Notes under the pieces: generated by a model
What the model saw: the letters and a program-made list of their open reading frames with translations, nothing else
Databases searched by the model: none
Told to the model about the DNA's origin: nothing
Shown: positions 9,421-20,022 of the stretch, piece by piece
Layout: each line of letters begins with the position of its first letter
Position numbering within the stretch: position 1 is the first letter of the stretch
Source: Vitrella brassicaformis
Lineage: Eukaryota; Sar; Vitrellaceae
DNA length: 54,699 nucleotides
Assembly (NCBI GenBank): GCA_001179505.1
Contig: CDMY01000217.1
Span: forward strand, 1 to 54,699
Direction of reading: 5' to 3'
Translations under genes and position numbers: made by a program

Positions 9421-11608
9421 AATTATAGTCAGGCAGCACAGGCATGGCAAGAGCGGCATTCCGATCGTGCAGTTGACCTGTATGCCGACTCGAGCTGTGT
9501 ATCGCTGCTCGTATGTTTTGCAGCCGAGAAGAAGTCACGTGTTGAGTGGAAGCGGGTGTCTGATGACTCTCTTTTCCATCTGCTGCGTTTGGGGCATCGG
9601 CTGCGTGTGTGGGGGAGGAAGGTGCTCTTCCTGCGCCGCCTTTTTGGTGTATTTAGACAGCGTGGTCTCATCTGGCCTGTACGTACCAAGTTGCGTCTGC
9701 CTGCAAGCGTCTTTGTTACTGCTCGTTTACATGCTCATTTGCGCAGTGTTGTGTTGACTGAAGGGGTGGGCAGTGAGAGGTGTCGTGCTATTCTGTCGAG
9801 CGCATCATTTTGTAATTCACCTGCTCGATCTTATCGGCGGGTGCTGTGCAATCACATTGCCTATGCCAAGAGTGTGAGTGCAGATGAGATTGCCATGGCT
9901 GATACGTCCTTCCCTCTGCCTGATGGTGCATGTGCACGCGTAGAGGATAACATGGCTCTTCCTGCAATTCACGATTTGCACCGTGAGCATCACGCACTAG
10001 CGAGGGAGTTGGCTGTCTGGGCGGATGCACATGCGATCGACCTGTCTGCCTCCCTTTTTTCCTCCATTGTGACGGAGTGCTTGCGACCGTCAAAGCCCGT
10101 CACAACGGAGGAGAGAGAGGTCGCAAATCGTATCAGTCGAGTGGCCGACCAGAGTAGCGAGGGTCGTATTTGTGTGCCATTGGATAAGAACAGCAAGCGT
10201 GCCCTTGTCTGCACAAGAAAGGCATATTGTGGCATGCTGCGTCGATCCGTGGTTAATCATCTTAACTTCGAGCGCACTGAATGGTCTCCTGAATGGTCTC
10301 CTGAGGAGGCCATTCAGGCGATGAAGGATGATCTTGTATGTACGATGGGGAAGGACTGGCTGAGACTGTGCAGGAAGGGCTGGCATGTTCGCAATCTACC
10401 CTACGCATACGTGCTGCCTAAGGATAAGTCGTATGGTGTGCACGGCTGCTCCAAACAGCATGCACACGAGCGTGTCATCATGTCGTTTGTCTGTTCCGCC
10501 ACTCGCTTTCTGTTGCGCATGCCTAGTCGGGCTCTATGGATAGCTGCTATGCTTGTGGGTGTCGACTCATGGCAGCTGTGGTCCATGAAGGGTTCTCGAT
10601 AGCTTTCTGTCTGACTTCCTGTCGAGCATGCGGAAAGAGCAGGCATGTACGGAGTGCTGCGTGCAATGTGGAGACAGGAAGGATGCGTTTTCTTTTGTCA
10701 AGGGGGACATTCCATCCATGCTCACCATCATAGATGGAGACAGCGCACTCTCTGCAGCTAGGGAGATACTTACTTTGGCCAAGCACCGCACACATGGCAA
10801 GTACATCTGTGTGAAGCGAGGCACACGTGTGGAGGGTCGCATCACCAGGAAGCGCAGCAAGAACAAGCGTGAAGTGTCCTTTACGTTTGATGAGGTGGCG
10901 TGTCTGATGGGCTTTGCTTGGCGTTGGCGTGTTTTTCGCATCGGTCAGATCGTCATGCGCCAGCGCACGGGTCTGCCGATGGGTGGGATGTCTTCCATGG
11001 TAATGTCCGACCTAGCCTTGTCCGCTCGGGAGAGGGACTTTTGTCGCGAGCAGATTTTTGCTCGGCGGCGGCAAGGTCTTTTCTCGCAGCTGCCTTGGCG
11101 GGCGGTGCGTTACGTGGATGACAACCTGTATGCCTCTACTGTCTTATGCGTGTCTTGTCTGCGTCGGGTGGCCGAGTGTACATATAGCGGTTGTCTTAGT
11201 CTTGACATGAAGGAGGTTGGCTCGTCTCTTACTTTTCTAGATGCACACATCGTTGGCACACACGAGCATCCATACATCGAGCACACTAGTCGCAACAGCG
11301 AGCGTGTAGACATGCTGGCAGACATGCGTGTGACGCGCTTCTTGCCTTTCCTTGGCCGTGTGCAAGGAGAAATCGAAAGCGTGAGGGGCATGTTTCAGGG
11401 GCATGTTTTGCGTGCATTGGATTGTTCGCTTACTCTCGATGCGGCTCGTGTGGCGTTGTGTCGGGTGGTCATGGAATGGCTGCTAATGGATTACCCGGCT
11501 AACTTGCTGTATAGGTTTGTATGTGCTACACCTAATGTACATCCAATAGTGGGTGTCCTGGGTGGTGCTTTGCGTTCTCTTTTATGTGGAACACGGGAAG
11601 GGATGTAG
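9421..11608 (+). pseudogene. Reverse transcriptase of the Penelope-like element (frameshifted)
   Basis: From 9421 the frame reads a basic linker, then a DKG-like motif VPLDKNSKRALVC, the RT2-type LPYAYVLPKDKS and ERVIMSFVCSATRFL, up to SMKGSR-stop at 10602. The protein continues one frame over (DSFLSDFLSSM, about 10600) with a Cys cluster CTECCVQCG. Then come motif A KGDIPSMLTII, motif B GLPMGGMSSMVMSDLAL, the catalytic RYVDDNL and the Penelope-typical SLTFLDAHI, followed by the thumb and stop at 11608. All RT catalytic Asp residues (motif A Asp, YVDD) are present. One base-level frameshift near 10595 separates the two halves; it could be a true lesion or a sequence error. Confidence 0.82.
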
Positions 11609-11637
11609 GGAAGGTAACGGGTGCGCATATGTATGTG

Positions 11638-11970
11638 TTGTCGGCGTGCTGTTGTTGTGTTGGTGTGCTGTGGTTATGGCAATTGTTCTTGCATCCCTGT
11701 GTTTCGTCGCTTTTCCGTTCGGGTGCTCTCTCAACACTCTCTGATACGCACGGATGCACACCGACCGGATGGCTGGCATGTATGTGACCATAATGTGTAA
11801 TGCTGTCGGTGTGCTGCTGGTGTGGTGGCTATGGCAGGTTGTTTTTTCGCACTCGTCTATCTCGCCGCTGTTTCGTTCGGGTGCTCTCTGCAGCACTCTG
11901 TGGTGTTCATCAAGACACAGACCATCTGCCCACATACACACACTGACTGGCTGGCTGGCTGGCTGGCTGT
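11638..11970. repeat. Two ~165-bp tandem copies 3' of the reverse transcriptase
   Basis: GTCGGCGTGCTGTTGTTGTG...TTCCGTTCGGGTGCTCTCTC at about 11639-11740 recurs as GTCGGTGTGCTGCTGGTGTG...TTTCGTTCGGGTGCTCTCTG at about 11805-11893. Both copies are followed by GACTGGCTGGC / GACCGGATGGCTGGC-type words. They may be the element's repeated 3' end. Confidence 0.7.
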
Positions 11971-12170
11971 GCATGCATGCTCTCAGGTGTGTTGTTTGCT
12001 TTTTGCCGGTGGTCTGCGAGTGTGGCAGCGGCAGTTTCATGTTCAGTATGTGCATACACATGTGTGTGTGCGCAGGTGGTTGATGCGTAGCTTGCTCTTG
12101 CGATGTGCGTCTGATGAGATGCTGTTCACGGAGAATGCTCAACTGTACGGCGGCTATGATGGGCTGTAGG

Positions 12171-12660
12171 AATTCAGAAAGAGACTGGCTACTGATACGT
12201 GTGTTGGTTGTGTATAAGACGTCGTCATTGTGTGAACTGGAATAGTTCCATTTTGGTGCTGTCAGAGAGCCTTCACGTATCTGTCCGAATGCAGCAATGA
12301 CACAATGTACTAAAAGACGGTTCGAATGCACTAACAGACGGTCCGAATGCTCCCCAAAGGACGACACTAACGCGCCGATCCATCTACTTGCCGCACCCTA
12401 ACCGTATTATCAACCACTTGTCCCCAATTCTCCCGCTTTAACAACCCCTCACCCTCCCATCACCCCGCCACCCTCGTCCATGCGACAGACAAAAATCAGC
12501 GAAAAGCCATCCCCCGATGTGACGGATGCGACAAAAACAAAACGTGGCACCACGTATCGATACATACAAACATGGGTGCGTGCGTGAAAAGGTGTATGAT
12601 GTGCGTGTGTGTGTGTGTGTGTGTGATTGGCACAGCTCAACGTACCGTGTGTTTGTCACA
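12171..12660. other. No gene; short repeats
   Basis: It contains a 2x ~24-bp repeat (AAAGACGGTTCGAATGCACT and CAGACGGTCCGAATGCTC, about 12312-12355) and a (GT)n run at 12604-12624. No coding exon is seen. Confidence 0.45.
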
Positions 12661-14145
12661 TCAATACAGCCACCCAGCAGAGGGACAGAAGTAACAGCAA
12701 GCAGGCAGTACAGCAAAAACGGAAAAATGCATACAGGTGTGGAGGGCCCTGTATCCGCCCTGTCTCCGCACTCGCTCATGACGCGCCACTCTGCTGCTCG
12801 CCACTCTGCTGCTGGCCATCCTGCTGCCTGCCACCCTTTTTTGGCAATAGTCTCGCTTGAGTACGAGGCTTCGCGCCTCCTCTGGCTTGTTTATCGTATC
12901 TACGCGACCTTCGAGCATCGTCTGCCGCATGTGACAGAGCACGGGGTTCGCATAGGGCTGGCCGCGTAGGGTGACGGGCGACGTGTGGTAGCCGTGGCCG
13001 AGGCACCCGCCCAGGTCGTCGTCGCTGTTGAAGCCGTTGCAGTCGATCTCCCACACGTTCTTGTGCACTCTGTCCATTTTCGCTGGCCCCACGCGGCCCA
13101 TCCGCTGGCGCCATCCGCTGGGGATACGGCCAAGACTGTACGTCAGAGGCCGATCGTCAGATGCGTAGTACACACACACGGTCCGCTGCCATGCAGATGG
13201 ACGACGGCTCGTTGAGCATGTTGTTGAGCACGTCGGTCGCCACCATGAAGATATCGCCGAATACGCCTTTTATCCCGTACATCTCGTCCGCTCGAATGAG
13301 CGTCTGCCACAGCACGCGGTTCATGGAATGTGCCATGATGCTCAGCTTCTTCTGCATGAGCAGGTCGGTCTTCGAGTCGGGCAGCGGCACCGTGCCAAGG
13401 ATTCGCTCGTCGGCTCGCAGCACCTTGGCAAGCATTCGCTCGAATCCTGCTACGGAGGCATATGCGCGCCGGCGGTCATTCCAGTAGTCCCGGATGATGC
13501 CGATCTTGTCGCCACATGGCCAGATGAGACCCACCACCTTCACCTTGCTCGGGTTGTCCCCTGTCTTAGCCATCGCGTTGAACTGCTCTTGGATCTTGGC
13601 CGTCTGGTCGAGAGCACTTGCGGGCTGCACGTTGAAGCCATGGATGGAGAACAGCACATGGTCGGCCTTGCTGTTGAGCAGCCGGTCCAGGAAGTTCTTA
13701 GAGAAGACTTCTTTGTGTTCATCGTCGGGGCCGCTCTTGCAGAAGTGGACGTTTCCCGTGGCATCGTTATTCTTTTCGTCGAAGCTCACGGGCTTGGTGG
13801 GTGAATCGGGATTACCGAATGACTCCTTTGTCCCACCAAGGACGTTCATTTTGTGGTTGGTGATGAACAGGAGCTCTCTGCATGCACGTGCCTAACACAT
13901 TCATGCGACAAGCAGACAATGGAGGAACGGCTGCACGACTTACGCTCCTCATCTTTGACGTGTGTAACTCACTCGTCGGGGTCGACATCGGTTCGTCGGC
14001 TTTTGAGGGACGTAATGCGGCGCTTCAGGGGAGATCCACGAGTGCGCCCGTGCAAGAAGCCAGCAGGCGTGCCTGCCGAGAGGTCATGGCAGCGCACAAC
14101 AGGGAGGGCGACGCACACCAGCAGAAGAAGGCCCAAGAACTTCAT
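12661..14145 (-). pseudogene. Secretory alpha/beta hydrolase, DUF900-like, with a dinucleotide frameshift
   Basis: Exon 1 (14145-13973) starts MKFLGLLLLVCVALPVVRC, a signal peptide, and ends VDPDE at a GTGAGT donor. Exon 2 (from 13877) continues in frame ELLFITNHKMNVLGGTKE. Family landmarks are VLFSIHGFNV, VGLIWPCGDKIGIIRDYWND, the nucleophile region LSIMAHSMNRVLWQTL and, later, VCVYYASDDRPLTYSLGR and GGCLGHGYHTS with the likely catalytic His. The usual AHSMGNRVL has lost its Gly. The frame breaks at a (GT)n run near 13170: the upstream frame stops at 13157 while the next frame carries the rest, as expected for loss of one GT unit. The tail to 12661 is low-complexity (MASSRVASSRV). The protein would act in the secretory pathway or outside the cell; the substrate is unknown. 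Confidence 0.7.
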
Positions 14146-14800
14146 TGGCTGAAACACAAAAGCACTCATCATGTATCTCCTGTCAAATGAAGCATACAGT
14201 ATTTGTCCATTGCGCTCACCGTTTTTTTCTCGGAGTTCTGGAGCTGTTCTTGAGCTCTTATTCCACCCGTGGGGCCCGGTGTGGGGGTGACGAGTGCGCG
14301 CGGTTCCTCCTCTCTTCAGCCGATGAATGTGTGTGCACTCAGTCATACTCAGTCGATCGCTCGTTTGCTGTCTGATAAACACACACGCTATCAACACACA
14401 TCCATCCATCATCCGTCCATCCACACACACATGCGCACGGAGAGAGAGAGGGAGAGAGAGAGAGAGACGCATGGGCACACAGATGAAATGCCCCCCCCCC
14501 CGCCCGCTATGTGAGTGAAGCATCAAGTGCTTTTCAAAGAACTCAGTCACGCCACTCATTCAGACGCACTCAGTCTCCTTCCACCACTGCTCGTGAGACA
14601 GACAGACAGACAGACCCTCTCCACCCAGTAAAACACCACCAACACCCAATCGCCAGGCAACAACCCTCAGTCCGCCACCCGCCCCCTGTTGTGACGTCAT
14701 AATCACGTCCGTGAGACCGACTGGGGGAAGCGGTCGGGTCAGCGAGTGCTTCGGGCGCATCAAAGGCAGAGAACTCGATCGGCAGGCTTACCGCTGACTA

Positions 14801-14888
14801 TCACACGACGACCTCTGTGATGTCGTGGGTCCTCAGCAGACGGCCGCGGCACGGGTCGTCACTGTCGATGCGTGCCCACAGCACCTTC
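14801..14888 (-). CDS. Possible last exon of an unidentified gene
   Basis: After a plausible acceptor (GTTGACACAG) the frame reads KVLWARIDSDDPCRGRLLRT and HDITEVVV-stop (14801). The sequence is protein-like, but I could not connect upstream exons with certainty. Confidence 0.3.
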
Positions 14889-15173
14889 CTGTGTCAACCC
14901 CGTCTTTAAAGCACCACCCGGTGGGCAAAGCAGCCTGGACAGCGGGAATGCCGGTCGCCCTGTCGGATGGCGGGGCCGGTCCGTTTGTATCGATCAGCAT
15001 AGCTCACCATAAGGCATGCACCATACGAAACGACTCATCGCCGCTCTGTTTAACGGCTTGCTGCAGCCCCAGGCTTTGTTTGTCGTATGCGAGTAGGTGG
15101 CCGAGTAGCCGACTGACGGAATGCCGTCCTGCTGGGAAGGTGGGTCATCAGCAACTGAGCCGACAACACCAGG

Positions 15174-15338
15174 TCAGCCCATTGGCAGGCGGATGAACCA
15201 TTCCATCAGACGCCACGCATCGGTGCCCTGCTCCAGCACATAGGCCGCCCGCAGCACGTAGGTGAATGCGGGAGGGGCCGTGATGGTTGATAGATCCCAC
15301 ACGCCCACGCCACCGCTCCACGGCACCGAAGATGCCAT
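15174..15338 (-). CDS. Possible 54-codon ORF or terminal exon
   Basis: ATG at 15338 opens MASSVPWSGGVGVWDLSTIT, then FTYVLRAAYVLEQGTDAW and MEWFIRLPMG-stop. Immediately upstream on the same strand (about 15490-15360) a different frame reads FFVRWVPADLSYVHALPGAT and ISSFIQPLLAISD. The two may be one gene with a small indel or an unrecognised intron. No family is recognised. Between 14146 and 14800 I see only microsatellite and unique non-coding sequence. Confidence 0.35.
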   Translation of the reverse strand: MASSVPWSGGVGVWDLSTITAPPAFTYVLRAAYVLEQGTDAWRLMEWFIRLPMG

Positions 15339-16256
15339 CAGTCAGCACCGAGTCAGTCACTGATGGCCAGCAGTGGCTGAATGAATGAAGAGATAGCATT
15401 CGGTGGCAGGGGCGTCGTGGCACCAGGGAGTGCGTGGACGTACGAGAGATCTGCAGGAACCCAACGCACAAAGAAGCAGCGCGGGCAGCGGTATCAGGAA
15501 ATGCCATCAGGCCACCGTGGAAGAGGGTTGGTGGCTGGAAACGGGGAGGGCTGGCGGGACGGGATGATGGCACCGCAGGAGAAGTGGGCTGCATCGTGAC
15601 TGCTGTGAGATCTCCAAGCCGTGACGTTAGAGATCTGCAGACACACAACAGACACGAAAAAAGCATCTGCATGTTTGCGGCATTTTGACGCGTCCCCTGC
15701 CTGTCCTCTGAATGCTGCCAACCACTGCGAGCTTGGCCTGCAGATCTCTTCTTTGCGCATTTTGGTGACAACAGGGCCATGTGGATGTCTGTGAGATGGA
15801 CAAAGAGCTGCTGTGATGCTAACGATCCACACAGGTGCCGCCATTGTCTTTTTGAGTGACGCTGATCTGACGAGGTGGTGAGGTAACTTGGGGCAAGCAG
15901 GCGGGACCAGTTGATGACATCTGTGTGATGTATGTGTGATGTTGGCAGACTTTCGGCGCTTTCCCGTATCTGGTGCGGTTGAGCAACAGGGCGAAAGAGA
16001 AAGAGAGAACCATGTGTGGTCAAGCAGCCAACTAAGGTAGGGAGAGGGAAGGAAAACCGCCTGGATGCGCACAGATCGATTTTCCTTCCCTCTCAAGTCA
16101 TGCATTCACTCATGTCAACTCATGTCATGTTTGAGGACGCGCAGATGTCGGGCGGTGCTGCTGTCGCCATCTTCTGCCAATGGTGACCGACACTTTTACT
16201 GCAGAAAGACAAAATCATGCAGTCACACAGATGTTTGTGTGTTGATTGAGTTGCAG

Positions 16257-16640
16257 GTTCCCGCAGTATATCGTCTTTCGATCAGCAGCAGCAGCAGCAC
16301 GAGGGCGCCAGCCTTCGTGATGCCGAGGATTGCCCAACACGTGACGAGCTACTCACAGGTGGCCTACTTGCGCCTTATCGACACCGACCGCAAGCCGCCC
16401 ATTTCCCCTGTGCAACCCATCTCCCTCACGGCTAACGTCCTGCTGCCCATCCTCACCCGCTTACTGCCCATTGTGGTGGCGTCACTCGGCCCCGATGTGT
16501 TGGTGCAGGCGCCCATTCCTCAGCTCACCCAGGGGGTGGCTGTCACGGTGGCCACGAGGATGCTCATCGAAGAGCTCAGCCGCCGACTGTTCATGCTCGA
16601 GAGGGGCGGCAAGTGGTCCAGATGGAAATCTGTGTTGTAG
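16257..16640 (+). CDS. Hypothetical protein (C-terminal exon)
   Basis: After an acceptor-like GAGTTGCAG the frame reads VPAVYRLSISSSS, then (Met at 16320) MPRIAQHVTSYSQVAYLRLI, LLPILTRLLPIVVASLGPDV and LIEELSRRLFMLERGGKW, ending KSVL-stop. The segment LLPILTRLLPIVVASLG is hydrophobic enough for a membrane or buried helix. Either the ATG at 16320 or a spliced upstream exon could supply the start. Family not recognised. Confidence 0.45.
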   Translation, partial: VPAVYRLSISSSSSTRAPAFVMPRIAQHVTSYSQVAYLRLIDTDRKPPISPVQPISLTANVLLPILTRLLPIVVASLGPDVLVQAPIPQLTQGVAVTVATRMLIEELSRRLFMLERGGKWSRWKSVL

Positions 16641-17702
16641 GCGGTCCGGCAGTGGAAGATAATCAGCTGGGGGTTCGCTGTGGGAGACCAACAGATGCGA
16701 CTGATGGATGGCGACAAGATTCTCGCCTTCCCACCCTCTTCACCACGCCCACCTCCCTCTTCCCTCATCCTGGAAGCTCTGGCTTGGTTGTGTTGACAGC
16801 GTGTCGGTGCTGCGTTTCCCCTCAATCTGCACAAGCGTGACCGACAGAGAGCAATGACTTTCTCTCTTGCTGATGTGTCGTCTGCTTGTGCCCCTCGGTG
16901 TCCCTCGCCTGTACCACAATGTCGGTCTTTGTGTTGACTGCTCCACGTGTGTCCTCAGCAGCGCCTGAAACACAGAGACGAACCCAAACGGACGAACACG
17001 TGCAATCCCACACGCCCTCCCGCAGCTCCATCATATCATTCCCCAATTCTTCGCCACTCCCCCTGCACTACACACCATCCCTTGATATGAGAAAGACCAC
17101 CCAACTCACCTTTCTGTCAGTGTTCGCCCGCGGACCTGGCCTCATGTCGGAGGGCTGCGTGGGTGCTGCGCGGGGAGGGGGTACTGTGCGGAAAGGCAAC
17201 GGCAGGTGAAGGCGAAAACAGGGAGAAAGCAGGTACGTGAAGGAGAGCGCGTCGTCGGCTGCTGCTGCTCAGGGCAATGAGGACAAGCTGGCGCGAGAGC
17301 GAAAACGAGCGAAACCGGCTTCAAAAAGTGGAGGAAACTTCAAAAGTCTCGACTGTCCCCAATTCGCCCCCCTTTTGTAAACTCGGCGAATCCCAAACGC
17401 CTCAACGAATCGTATATCGGCCATCGGTCAACCATTGCTGACGCCCGATGAGTGTAATTTGACGCCATGTGCCTTCTATCTACGTAAATTATCAATCTAC
17501 GTATGTACACACGTGCACAGAGGAACCGCATGCCAGCCAGCCGTCACATTACGGCCTCCATCACATCGATCTGCCTGCATATCATATCAAGCAAGCACAG
17601 AGACTCAGAGAGATTCATGTGGTGCATGAATTCGCCAAGTAATTGGCGGCCTTCCCTCACCTTTCATGTGTGTGCGCAATTGGTGGATACAATGAATGTC
17701 AT
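16641..17702. other. No gene recognised
   Basis: A short basic open stretch (EDKLARERKRAKPASKSG, about 17275-17330, + strand) may be part of an exon but cannot be joined to anything. The rest lacks coding signals. The paralogous block of the tandem duplication starts near 17455. Confidence 0.35.
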
Positions 17703-17778
17703 TCAGGTCGCCAGGATTTCCCGGCAGTCAGGCCTCGTCAGCGGCACCACTTCCTATCACACACACACACACACTCAG

Positions 17779-17809
<31 letters not shown>

Positions 17810-18647
17810 TGAGCACTTCTGTCCTATCTACTTCAAGGGCGCATCTGTACCTTCCGCTGCAGCTCGTGTAATGTGCCTGGCTCCGACAGGCGGCTTCGGA
17901 ACCGGCGGATCACCTTCGCGACCTGCCTGTCAGCACCAATTTCTGTCATCTTGTCCAGTGCGCCCGTCAGCAACGCGATGCTCTTCACACACACACACAG
18001 GCAGGTGGACAGGGAAATGGATTCTTCTCCTGTGTGTCTTTGGGTGTGCGTACGTGTGGCGCCAGGGAGGGCATCAGGAGGGTCAGCCGGTTCACCGCGG
18101 GGACCAGGAAAGACGGAGGCGCCAGGGACACTCGAGCAAGAGCGCACGTCTGCAAAAAGCCAACACACACACATCCACAGGCTCATTCAGAGTCTGTGTG
18201 TCTGTGCTGACTGACCATGGCGACTAGGTCCCTGCCGTCGCTCCGCCGGATGCAGCCCGTCGCACGCCAAATTAGCAGCTCCCACAGCCGAGCGTCCTTG
18301 TACCTGCATTCATTCGATCACGTGTATGTGTGTGGTGGGCGTGGCGTCCTCTGTCCGTCTGATCCATCCGTCCATATCAAACCACCTACCCACCCGAATT
18401 TGGCGTATGCGTTCATGATGATTGCGGTGGCTCTTGGAGAGAATGAGCAGAGAAACTCTTTCGACAGGCGAGAGGCCACCGTCTGTCACAGCACACACAA
18501 ACGCATGTTTGTGTCTGTCTGTCTCTCTCTCTGTCTGTCTGTCTATGTCCTTGTGTGTGTGTGTGTGTGTCGGTCACTGCGACTGGCGGTGACCTGAAGC
18601 AGGTAGGTGTTCATGATGATTACACGCGCAAAGGCATTCAGGGCCAT
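17703..18647 (-). CDS. HPR-like helical-repeat protein, truncated paralog
   Basis: This copy holds the equivalents of exons 3-8 of the gene at 19957-21675: MALNAFARVIIMNTYLLQ, then FSPRATAIIMNAYAKFG, YKDARLWELLIWRATGC, SLAPPSFLVPAVNRLTLL, SIALLTGALDKMTEIGADRQ. It ends differently: a 5-bp insertion relative to the other copy in exon 7 shifts phase, giving EPGTLHELQRK then EVVPLTRPDCREILAT-stop (17703). Exons 1-2 are absent upstream. If translated from the ATG of exon 3 it would be about 169 residues. It could be an expressed short paralog or a 5'-truncated pseudogene. This C-terminus looks more natural than that of the longer copy. Confidence 0.6.
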
Positions 18648-18652
18648 CTACA

Positions 18653-18701
<49 letters not shown>

Positions 18702-19680
18702 AGGTCGGACAAAAACAGTCGGTTCTAAATAGGTTGTTTCATATGTTTTCGCACCCAGGGGTACCAATATTACTTCTCTATCAGTCGTATGTGGGCCTAC
18801 AGGTGGCCGACAAGGATCATCCTGCGGTCAAAAGTGGCAAAATGGTGACATTCTTTTGCGCTTGCGTAGCGTCGTCAGTTTTGCTGACCTGCCCCTCTCT
18901 CTCGGCACCTGTGTGAACAACCCAAGGGTGCAATTGATCCATCTGTTGGATGGGCCGGGCCTCACCCACAGAGCGAAAGACGTGCCTGCAGAGATAGATG
19001 ACACTCATGCATAGAGAGAAGTTCCGCTGCGCGTCAGAAAGTTCCGCTCGACGGCTGTGCGTGTCGTGTCGGGCTGGATGCCCTGGTCAATCAATCTGCC
19101 GCCCAGGAATCTCCCGCACACGGTCAGAACACCCCACACAGAGAACCATGTCTGTGAGTGCGATTGGCAAACGCACCTACTGTGAACAGACAGAGGCCTA
19201 TCAATCAGCACATAGCAAAGCCCTCCCTCATCGAGAGCAATCCTCTGACTGACACACGAATGAGCCTCCGGCTCTTGGCGCAACCAACACAGCCATACAT
19301 CTTGAGGGACCTGCACACACAGACAGACAACAGACACAGAGAGAGATGTCAGTCAGCTTATCTGATCTTCTGGCTGCTCCTGGCTGCGTGTGTGGCCTTC
19401 CTGTGAGCCTCTCTGCTGCTGATCTGGGCGTTTGGTGCGCATGCTTCTCCCTTTTCACACGTCTAAGCTCGCATTTTGCCGATCGCTGGGTCGGAGGCTT
19501 TCTCCCATTGCAAGGGGGGCGGGGCGGCGGCTGACGTGCTCATCTAAACCCTAGCTATGCGTGGGGTTTGCGAATTTTGTGAATGCGCGTGTGCAGCAGC
19601 AGGCGGCGGACACACCCACACACAGGTTTGTTCAGTTCATCGTAGAGAGAAGCAACCGTCCGTCGGTCTGTGTATGCAGA
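18648..19680. other. Spacer between the duplicate copies; no firm gene
   Basis: A (CA)n(GA)n run opens the spacer (18650-18698). Minus-strand open stretches WFSVWGVLTVCGRFLGGRLI (about 19150-19090) and ARPIQQMDQLHPWVVHTG (about 18960-18910) look protein-like, but I could not join them. On the plus strand, YLIFWLLLAACVAFL is a single hydrophobic stretch. Confidence 0.35.
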
Positions 19681-19956
19681 CTAATATGACACCATGCGCT
19701 TTGACATACATATCAAATCTATATAGCTGTGCAATCAATCTGCTATGTACACACAGCACAATTAACCGCATGCCAGCCAGCCGTCACGCCCTCCATCACA
19801 TCGATCTGCCTGCATCAAACAAGCACAGAGACTCAGAGAGATGCATGTGGTGCATGAATTCGCCAATTGATCGGCGGCCTTTTCTCACCTTCCATGTGTG
19901 TGCGCAATTGGTGGATACAATGAAGGTCATTCAGGTCGCCGGGATATCCCGGCAAA

Positions 19957-19988
19957 TTACGCCTCGGCATCGGCACCATTTTCTATCA

Positions 19989-20022
<34 letters not shown>

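Larger units (their letters stand above)
8700..12170 (+). mobile_element. Penelope-like element with N-terminal GIY-YIG endonuclease
   Basis: A retroelement of about 2.9 kb of coding sequence plus a repetitive tail. The order is GIY-YIG endonuclease (8759-~9400), linker, DKG-like motif, reverse transcriptase, stop at 11608. Canonical Penelope-like elements carry the endonuclease at the C-terminus. This permuted order is that of the Naiad/Chlamys clade (N-terminal EN+ PLEs). Two frameshifts (about 9330-9420 and 10595) break the reading frame in this copy. Element ends are not defined. A pair of ~165-bp repeats follows the coding region, and an open stretch ending LYGGYDGL-stop at 12169 may belong to the tail. 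Confidence 0.8.
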
